Source: JARFUG01 sp050485365 (GTDB lineage Bacteria > Desulfobacterota > Desulfuromonadia > Desulfuromonadales > JACZKF01). Taken from it: a stretch of 10,262 nucleotides of DNA. The position numbers were made by a program, and so were the translations under genes. Numbering within the stretch: position 1 is the stretch's first letter; the number at the start of each line of letters is the position of its first letter. Below are positions 5,410 through 10,262 of the stretch, piece after piece. The stretch is taken from the NCBI GenBank assembly GCA_050485365.1, contig JBJHBH010000104.1, forward strand, positions 1 to 10,262, in the 5' to 3' direction. The notes below the pieces were generated by a model, which was not told the DNA's origin, ran no database searches, and worked only from the letters and a program-made list of their open reading frames with translations.

Positions 5410-6912
5410 ATGAAGCTTTCTCTCGTACTGAAAGACATCGTCGAGCCCCCCGCCGGCCAAGATCCTGAAATCAGCGGGGTGTTCTACGATTCGCGTCAGG
5501 TGAAGTCCGGAGGGCTCTTCTTCGCCCTGCGCGGAGAGAAGGTCGACGGCCACGAATTCGTCCCCCAGGCACTCGCCGCCGGGGCCGTGGCCGTGGTCAG
5601 CGAGCGCGACATCGCGCTCCCGAACGGCGTGGTCGGATGCGTTGTTCCCGACGGGCGTCGGGCGATGGCGCTGGCGGCCAACGCCTTCTACGGCGACCCC
5701 ACCGCCGCGATGCTCGTCGTCGGCGTCACCGGCACCAACGGCAAGACGACCGTCACCTATCTGCTGGAGGCCGCCCTGCGCGCCGGGGGGCGTCGTCCGG
5801 CGGTGCTGGGGACGGTGAATTACCGCTTCGGCGACGTCGTGCTGCCCTCCGAGCACACGACCCCCGAGTCGGTCGATCTGCTGCGCATCATCGCCGAGTT
5901 CCGTGCCATGGGGGCCGACGCCCTCGTCATGGAGGTCTCCTCCCACGCGCTGGCTCAGCGCCGCGTCGACGGCGTGCGTTTCGACGCGGGGGTCTTCACC
6001 AACCTCACGCCCGAGCACCTCGATTATCACGGCGACATGGAGAGCTATTTCGCCGAGAAGCGCCGCCTCTTCACCCTGGTCGCGCAAAACGGCGGCGTCT
6101 GCGTCGTCAACGTCGACGACCCCTACGGCCGCAGGCTCGCCGCGGAGTACGGCTCGGTCGTGACGTGTGGGCTCGGCGGGGACGCCCAGGTGCGGGCGTC
6201 GAACTGGAGCCTCTCCATGGAGGGGATCGCCGCCCAGGTCCACACCCCCGCCGGGGCCTTCGCCCTGCGTTCGCGCCTGCTTGGGGACTACAATCTGCAC
6301 AACCTGCTGTGCGCCGCCGGGGCCGCCTGGGGGGCGGGGCTTCCCCTGGAGGCCGTCGCCGAAGGGCTGTGCGGCGCGCCGCCGGTGCCCGGACGCCTCG
6401 AACGTGTCGACAACGATCTGGGCGCGCTGATGCTGGTCGACTACGCGCACACCGGCGACGCGCTGGAGAAGGTCCTGACGACCCTTTCGGATCTGAAGCC
6501 CAGGCGCCTCGTGACCATCTTCGGCTGCGGCGGAGACCGCGACCGCACCAAACGCCCGGTCATGGGCGAGATCGCCGCGCGGCGCTCGGACCTGGCCGTC
6601 GTCGTCTCGGACAATCCCCGCACCGAAGATCCGCTGGCGATCATCGCCGAGATCCGCAAAGGGGTCGAGAAGGTTCACCCCCGCGAGTGGAGCCGGGAAG
6701 AAGCGGCGAGCGCCGAAGGGCGCGGCTACGTCGTCATCCCCGATCGGCGCGAGGCGATCCGGTTCGCCGTCTCGCTGCTGCGCAAGGGCGATCTGCTCCT
6801 GGTGGCCGGCAAGGGGCACGAAGACTATCAGATTATCGGCCGACAAAAATTCCACTTCGACGACCGAGAAGAACTTCGCCGGGCCCTCGATGGCCTGGAG
6901 GAGGAAAAATGA
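5410..6912 (+). CDS. murE: UDP-MurNAc-L-Ala-D-Glu:meso-diaminopimelate ligase
   Basis: MurE adds the third stem residue to the peptidoglycan precursor, using ATP, in the cytoplasm. The 500-residue product shows the UDP-MurNAc-binding N-terminal domain (YDSRQVKSGGLFFAL from 26), the ATP loop GTNGKTT (108-114), HTTPE, MEVSSHAL, NLTPEHLDYHGDM (198-210), the lysine of AEKRRLF (K217, the residue carbamylated in the family) and GCGGDRDRTKRPVMG in the C-terminal domain. DNPR at 401-404 is the motif that marks meso-diaminopimelate rather than lysine as substrate, so this organism has DAP-type peptidoglycan. The start at 5410 gives the family N-terminus MKLxxLL-like; a 13-residue extension from a TTG at 5371 is less likely. 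The stop overlaps the murF start by 4 bases (ATGA). Confidence 0.96.
   Translation: MKLSLVLKDIVEPPAGQDPEISGVFYDSRQVKSGGLFFALRGEKVDGHEFVPQALAAGAVAVVSERDIALPNGVVGCVVPDGRRAMALAANAFYGDPTAAMLVVGVTGTNGKTTVTYLLEAALRAGGRRPAVLGTVNYRFGDVVLPSEHTTPESVDLLRIIAEFRAMGADALVMEVSSHALAQRRVDGVRFDAGVFTNLTPEHLDYHGDMESYFAEKRRLFTLVAQNGGVCVVNVDDPYGRRLAAEYGSVVTCGLGGDAQVRASNWSLSMEGIAAQVHTPAGAFALRSRLLGDYNLHNLLCAAGAAWGAGLPLEAVAEGLCGAPPVPGRLERVDNDLGALMLVDYAHTGDALEKVLTTLSDLKPRRLVTIFGCGGDRDRTKRPVMGEIAARRSDLAVVVSDNPRTEDPLAIIAEIRKGVEKVHPREWSREEAASAEGRGYVVIPDRREAIRFAVSLLRKGDLLLVAGKGHEDYQIIGRQKFHFDDREELRRALDGLEEEK
6897..6904 (+). promoter_or_regulatory. murF ribosome binding site inside murE
   Basis: GGAGGAGG lies in the last codons of murE. 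Depending on register it is 4-7 bases from the ATG at 6909, and about 10 from a second in-frame ATG at 6915. Both starts are usable. I chose 6909 because it overlaps the murE stop as ATGA, the usual coupling arrangement. The difference is two residues. Confidence 0.75.
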
Positions 6913-8303
6913 AGATGAATCTGCACAAAATTGCCGAAATCGTTGCAGGGCGCGTCACCCCGGAAGGGGGCAAACGCGTCGTTGAGGGCTTCTCCACCGA
7001 CAGCCGGAGCCTGAAACCGGGGGAGCTCTTCATCCCGCTGCGCGGAGAGAATTACGACGGCCACGACTATTTCCTTCAGGCCGTGCAGCGCGGCGCCGCG
7101 GCGTGCCTGAGCGAAGAGGTGGTGGCGGGGCTCCCCGTCCCCGTCATCCGCGTCCCCGATACCCTGCGGGCTCTGGGCGATCTGGCCGCCGCGGTGCGAA
7201 ATTCCTTCTGCGGCCCCTTGGTCGGCGTCACCGGCTCCTCGGGCAAGACGACGACGAAGGAGATGCTCGCCTCCATCCTCGCCTTGACGGGCGAGGGGCT
7301 GAAGACCGAGGGGAACTTCAACAACCTGATCGGCCTTCCGCATACCCTCTTTCGGCTCGCCCCCGAGCACCGCTGGGCGGTGATCGAGATGGGGATGAGC
7401 GCTCGCGGCGAGATCGCGCGGCTGGCCGAGATCGCCCGTCCCCAGGTCGGGATTATTACCAACGTCGGTCCCGCGCACCTCGAAACGCTGCACGGCCTCG
7501 ACGGCGTCGCCCGGGCCAAGGGGGAGCTCTTCGCGGGGCTGCCGTCCGGCGGGACGGCGATCATCAACGCCGACGACGAGCGGGTGACGGCCATTCCGGT
7601 GGCCAACGGCGTGCGGCGGCTCCTGTTCGGCACGGCCGCCGAAGCGCAGGTGCGCGCCGAGCAGATCGCTGCGCAGGGCGACGGGGTCGCCTTCCGCCTT
7701 GTCCTTGCGCAGGGATCGTTCGCTGTGCGCCTCGCCATCGCCGGGCGCCACAACGTGCACAACGCCCTGGCGGCGGCCGCGGCGGCTCAGGTTCTGGGCG
7801 TCGATCCGCAGATCATCGTGCGCGGCCTCGAGGCGTTTCGTCCCTACAGCGGGCGCATGGAGACGGTGCGCCTCGCCGACGGCGCCCTTCTGCTCGAAGA
7901 CACCTACAACGCCAACCCCCTGTCGGTGAAGGCGGCCCTGACGGCGCTGGACGAGATGGGCGGAAGCGGGCGGCGCATCGCGGTGCTCGGCGACATGCTC
8001 GAGCTCGGCGCCCAGTCGCCCCTGCTGCACCGCGAGGTCGGCACGGCCGCCGCCTCCCACGTCGACTTTCTGCTCCTTCTGGGCGATCTGGCCGGCGACA
8101 TCGCCACAGGGGCCTGCGCCGCCGGAATGACGGCCGAACGGGTGCGCCGGGTCGAGTCGCACCAAGCGGCCGTCGCGCACCTTCGCGACCTCATCCGTCC
8201 GGGCGACCGGATCCTGGTGAAAGGGTCGAGGGGGATGCGCATGGAGAAAATCTGCGCCGAGCTGCGAAAGGGCGACTCCCACAGGGCCGCGTCCAATGCC
8301 TAA
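6909..8303 (+). CDS. murF: UDP-MurNAc-tripeptide:D-alanyl-D-alanine ligase
   Basis: MurF completes the cytoplasmic precursor by attaching the D-Ala-D-Ala dipeptide with ATP. The 464-residue product has the Mur ligase N-terminal domain (STDSRSLKPGELFIPLRG from 29), the ATP loop GSSGKTT (109-115), FNNLIGLP, MGMSARGEI, ITNVGPAHLE, the AKGELF lysine segment, GRHNVHNALAAAA, and YNANP (333-337), which is characteristic of MurF. GDMLELG follows in the C-terminal domain. The serine-serine ATP loop and YNANP separate it from its paralogue MurE next door, with which it shares a similar N-terminal domain. Length is normal (E. coli 452). It overlaps murE by 4 bases, and its TAA stop forms part of the likely Shine-Dalgarno (TAAGGA, 8301-8306) of mraY. 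Confidence 0.96.
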   Translation: MKMNLHKIAEIVAGRVTPEGGKRVVEGFSTDSRSLKPGELFIPLRGENYDGHDYFLQAVQRGAAACLSEEVVAGLPVPVIRVPDTLRALGDLAAAVRNSFCGPLVGVTGSSGKTTTKEMLASILALTGEGLKTEGNFNNLIGLPHTLFRLAPEHRWAVIEMGMSARGEIARLAEIARPQVGIITNVGPAHLETLHGLDGVARAKGELFAGLPSGGTAIINADDERVTAIPVANGVRRLLFGTAAEAQVRAEQIAAQGDGVAFRLVLAQGSFAVRLAIAGRHNVHNALAAAAAAQVLGVDPQIIVRGLEAFRPYSGRMETVRLADGALLLEDTYNANPLSVKAALTALDEMGGSGRRIAVLGDMLELGAQSPLLHREVGTAAASHVDFLLLLGDLAGDIATGACAAGMTAERVRRVESHQAAVAHLRDLIRPGDRILVKGSRGMRMEKICAELRKGDSHRAASNA

Positions 8304-8316
8304 GGAAATGGACTGA

Positions 8317-9393
8317 ATGCTGTATCATCTGCTCTACCCACTGCACACCGATTTCTCGGTTCTGTACATCTTCCGGTACATCACCTTCCGGACGATCTAC
8401 GCCACCATCACGGCGCTGGTCATCTCCTTCATCATCGGCCCCTGGCTGATCCAGAAACTCTCCGAGCTCAAGGTGGGCCAGAGCATCCGCAAGCTCGGCC
8501 CCGAGTCGCACTTCAAAAAAGAGGGGACCCCGACGATGGGGGGGACGCTGATCCTGCTGGCCATCGTCATCCCCACCCTGCTGTGGGCCGACCTGACCAA
8601 CATCTACGTGTGGGTCGTTTTGCTGGTCACGGTCGGCTTCGGGATGGTCGGCTTCGTCGACGACTACCGCAAGGTCACCCGGCGCAACAGCGACGGCATC
8701 ACGCCGCGCCAGAAGATGTTCTGGATGCTTCTGATCGCGCTGACCGCAGGGTTGATCCTCTACGCCTACCCCCCCTTTCAGACGACGCTCGCCTTTCCGT
8801 TTTTCAAGGATCTGCGCCCCGAGCTCGGCATCTTCTACATCCCCTTCGCCATCCTGGTCATCGTCGGAACGAGCCACTCGGTGAACCTCACCGACGGCCT
8901 CGACGGGCTGGCCATCGGGCCGATGATCATCGCCACCGGCACTTACCTCATCTTCGCCTACGCGGTGGGCAACGCGCGCATCGCCGAATATCTGCAGATC
9001 AGCGGCGTTCAGGGGGCCGGAGAGCTCTCGGTGCTGTGCGGGGCCATGGTCGGGGCGGGGCTCGGCTTTCTGTGGTTCAACACCTACCCGGCGCAGGTCT
9101 TCATGGGGGATGTGGGGAGCCTCTCCCTGGGCGGCGCCCTGGGGACGATCGCCGTCATCACCAAACAGGAGCTCGTCCTCATCATTGTCGGCGGGATCTT
9201 CGTCGTCGAGGCCCTGTCGGTCATCTTCCAGGTGACCTCGTTTCGTCTGTACGGCAAGCGGATCTTCCGAATGGCCCCCATCCATCACCATTTCGAGCTC
9301 AAGGGGTGGGCCGAGCCGAAGATCATCGTGCGCTTCTGGATCATCAGCATCATCCTGGCCCTGGTTGCTCTCTCGACGCTGAAGCTGAGGTGA
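8317..9393 (+). CDS. mraY: Phospho-N-acetylmuramoyl-pentapeptide transferase (lipid I synthase)
   Basis: MraY transfers phospho-MurNAc-pentapeptide from UDP to undecaprenyl phosphate, giving lipid I, the first membrane step of the pathway. The 358-residue product is the family's standard length and has a series of hydrophobic segments in line with the ten-helix topology. Active-site landmarks are KKEGTPTMGG, D115-D116 in GFVDDYRKV, NLTDGLDG (190-197), D265 in VFMGDVGS, and the HHH triplet at 323-325 in PIHHHFELKGW, which distinguishes MraY from related GlcNAc-1-phosphate transferases. The aspartate and histidine positions nearly coincide with those of the Aquifex enzyme. TAAGGA, made partly of the murF stop, lies 10 bases before the ATG. 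A two-codon frame (ATG GAC TGA, 8308-8316) ends directly before the start. Confidence 0.97.
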   Translation: MLYHLLYPLHTDFSVLYIFRYITFRTIYATITALVISFIIGPWLIQKLSELKVGQSIRKLGPESHFKKEGTPTMGGTLILLAIVIPTLLWADLTNIYVWVVLLVTVGFGMVGFVDDYRKVTRRNSDGITPRQKMFWMLLIALTAGLILYAYPPFQTTLAFPFFKDLRPELGIFYIPFAILVIVGTSHSVNLTDGLDGLAIGPMIIATGTYLIFAYAVGNARIAEYLQISGVQGAGELSVLCGAMVGAGLGFLWFNTYPAQVFMGDVGSLSLGGALGTIAVITKQELVLIIVGGIFVVEALSVIFQVTSFRLYGKRIFRMAPIHHHFELKGWAEPKIIVRFWIISIILALVALSTLKLR

Positions 9394-9394
9394 G

Positions 9395-10262
9395 ATGAGG
9401 GATCTTGGCGAAAAATCGATCGTCGTCGTGGGCGCGGGGCGCACCGGGGTCGCCCTGTGCGAGTACTTCGCCGCCCGAGGCGCACGGGTTGTTCTGTCGG
9501 ATTCCCGATCGGCCGAGCGCGTTGGAGACATGGAGCGCCTGCGCCGGCTCGGCGTCTCCTTCGACCTGGGAGGGCACACGCAGAGCCTCTTTACCGGCGC
9601 CGACCTCATCGCCGTCAGCCCCGGGGTCCCTCTCGAAGTCCCGGCCATCGCGGCGGCGCGCGCCGCCGGGGTCAAGGTGTTGGGGGAGATCGAGTTCGCC
9701 TTCGGCGAGCTCTCCGCTCCGCTGGTGGCGATCACCGGCACCAACGGAAAATCGACGACGACGACGGTGGCCGGCGAGGTCTTTCGCGCCTGGGGCAAGC
9801 GCACCTTCGTCGGCGGGAACCTGGGGACTCCCCTCATCGAGGCGGTAGGCGAAGAGTGGGAGTGGCTCGTTGCCGAGCTCTCCTCCTTCCAGCTGGAGGC
9901 GATCGAAACCTTCCGTCCCCGCTACGCGCTCTTTCTCAACGTCTCGGAGGACCACCTCGACCGCTACCCCGACATGGCGAGCTACGTCGGCGCAAAGATG
10001 CGGCTTTTCGAGAAGATGAGCGAAGAGGACACCGCGGTTCTCAACGCCGAGGACCCCCTGGTGATGGAGGCGGCCGCAGCGATCCGGGCGCGGCGCATCC
10101 TCTTTTCGTCGCGCCGCATCCTGCCAGAGGGGATGGGCTTCGACGGCACCGATCTCGTCTGGCGCTTCGAGGGCGCTGAGCGGCGCTTCAACGCGGCCGA
10201 GCTGCGCCTCAAGGGGCTGCACAACGTCGAGAACGTCATGGCCGCCCTCATCCCCCCTCCTG
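9395..10262 (+). CDS. murD: UDP-MurNAc-L-alanine:D-glutamate ligase, 3' end beyond the window
   Basis: MurD adds D-glutamate, the second stem residue, using ATP in the cytoplasm. The window holds the first 289 codons of about 440-450. Visible are the Rossmann-like start VVVGAGRTGVA (10-20), SPGVPL, the ATP loop GTNGKST (115-121), GGNLGTPL, ELSSFQLE, the NVSEDHLDRYPDM block with the following AK lysine, and LKGLHNVENVMAAL at the start of the region joining the C-terminal domain. The ATG is one base after the mraY stop, with GAGGTGA (9387-9393) just before it, so coupling to mraY is likely. The frame is open to the edge. The last few codons (I-P-P-P) do not resemble the alanine-rich helix that normally follows NxxNxxAA, which may reflect poor sequence at the end. 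Confidence 0.94.
   Translation, partial: MRDLGEKSIVVVGAGRTGVALCEYFAARGARVVLSDSRSAERVGDMERLRRLGVSFDLGGHTQSLFTGADLIAVSPGVPLEVPAIAAARAAGVKVLGEIEFAFGELSAPLVAITGTNGKSTTTTVAGEVFRAWGKRTFVGGNLGTPLIEAVGEEWEWLVAELSSFQLEAIETFRPRYALFLNVSEDHLDRYPDMASYVGAKMRLFEKMSEEDTAVLNAEDPLVMEAAAAIRARRILFSSRRILPEGMGFDGTDLVWRFEGAERRFNAAELRLKGLHNVENVMAALIPPP

Noticed and set aside
3235..6855. A 1206-codon open frame on the minus strand across ftsL, ftsI and murE
   Set aside because: It lies opposite three well-conserved genes. Its translation is rich in Arg, Gly, His and Pro with no recognisable domain. Long antisense frames of this kind arise from GC-rich third positions.
5637..6908. Upstream extension of the murF frame through most of murE (888 codons in all)
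   Set aside because: The upstream part is an out-of-frame reading of murE dominated by Arg and Gly. MurF homology begins at 6909, with its own ribosome binding site.
6828..9837. Long minus-strand open frames opposite murF, mraY and the murD start
   Set aside because: They are shadows of conserved plus-strand genes, with no motifs and no ribosome binding sites of their own.

Overview
The window is the start of a division and cell wall (dcw) cluster from a GC-rich Gram-negative bacterium, with one divergent glycogen gene on its left. Gene order is mraZ-rsmH-ftsL-ftsI-murE-murF-mraY-murD. A meso-diaminopimelate-type MurE and a division transpeptidase ending in a PASTA domain suggest a deltaproteobacterial lineage, most likely Desulfuromonadia (Geobacter/Desulfuromonas relatives). 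That placement is inferred from gene order and domain make-up, not from a search.

Layout. Bases 1-42 hold nothing that can be called. Bases 41-85 form a strong hairpin terminator. From 1340 down to 102, on the minus strand, lies glgC (ADP-glucose pyrophosphorylase). Bases 1341-1662 are a divergent intergenic region of about 320 bp. It holds the glgC ribosome binding site, a tentative leftward promoter, two short dyads, and a near-consensus sigma-70 promoter (TTGACA-17-TATAGT) firing right. Just after the predicted start point is a tandem 10-bp repeat that looks like an operator for MraZ. From 1663 to the right edge all genes are on the plus strand and tightly packed, with gaps or overlaps from -4 to about 45 bp, so they look like one transcription unit. 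The window cuts murD at about two thirds of its length.

How the genes work together. MraZ probably represses its own operon through the repeats in the leader. RsmH methylates 16S rRNA. FtsL and FtsI are inner-membrane parts of the septal machinery. MurD, MurE and MurF are ATP-dependent ligases that build the UDP-MurNAc pentapeptide in the cytoplasm. MraY transfers that precursor to undecaprenyl phosphate to give lipid I. GlgC supplies ADP-glucose for glycogen and has no direct step in this pathway.

No undescribed system is visible. Points of interest are regulatory or translational: the MraZ-like repeats, the non-ATG starts of mraZ and rsmH (which share a reading frame across a single stop), the PASTA tail on FtsI, and an odd last few codons of murD at the sequence end. 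Very long open frames opposite or offset to the real genes are by-products of GC-rich codon usage.
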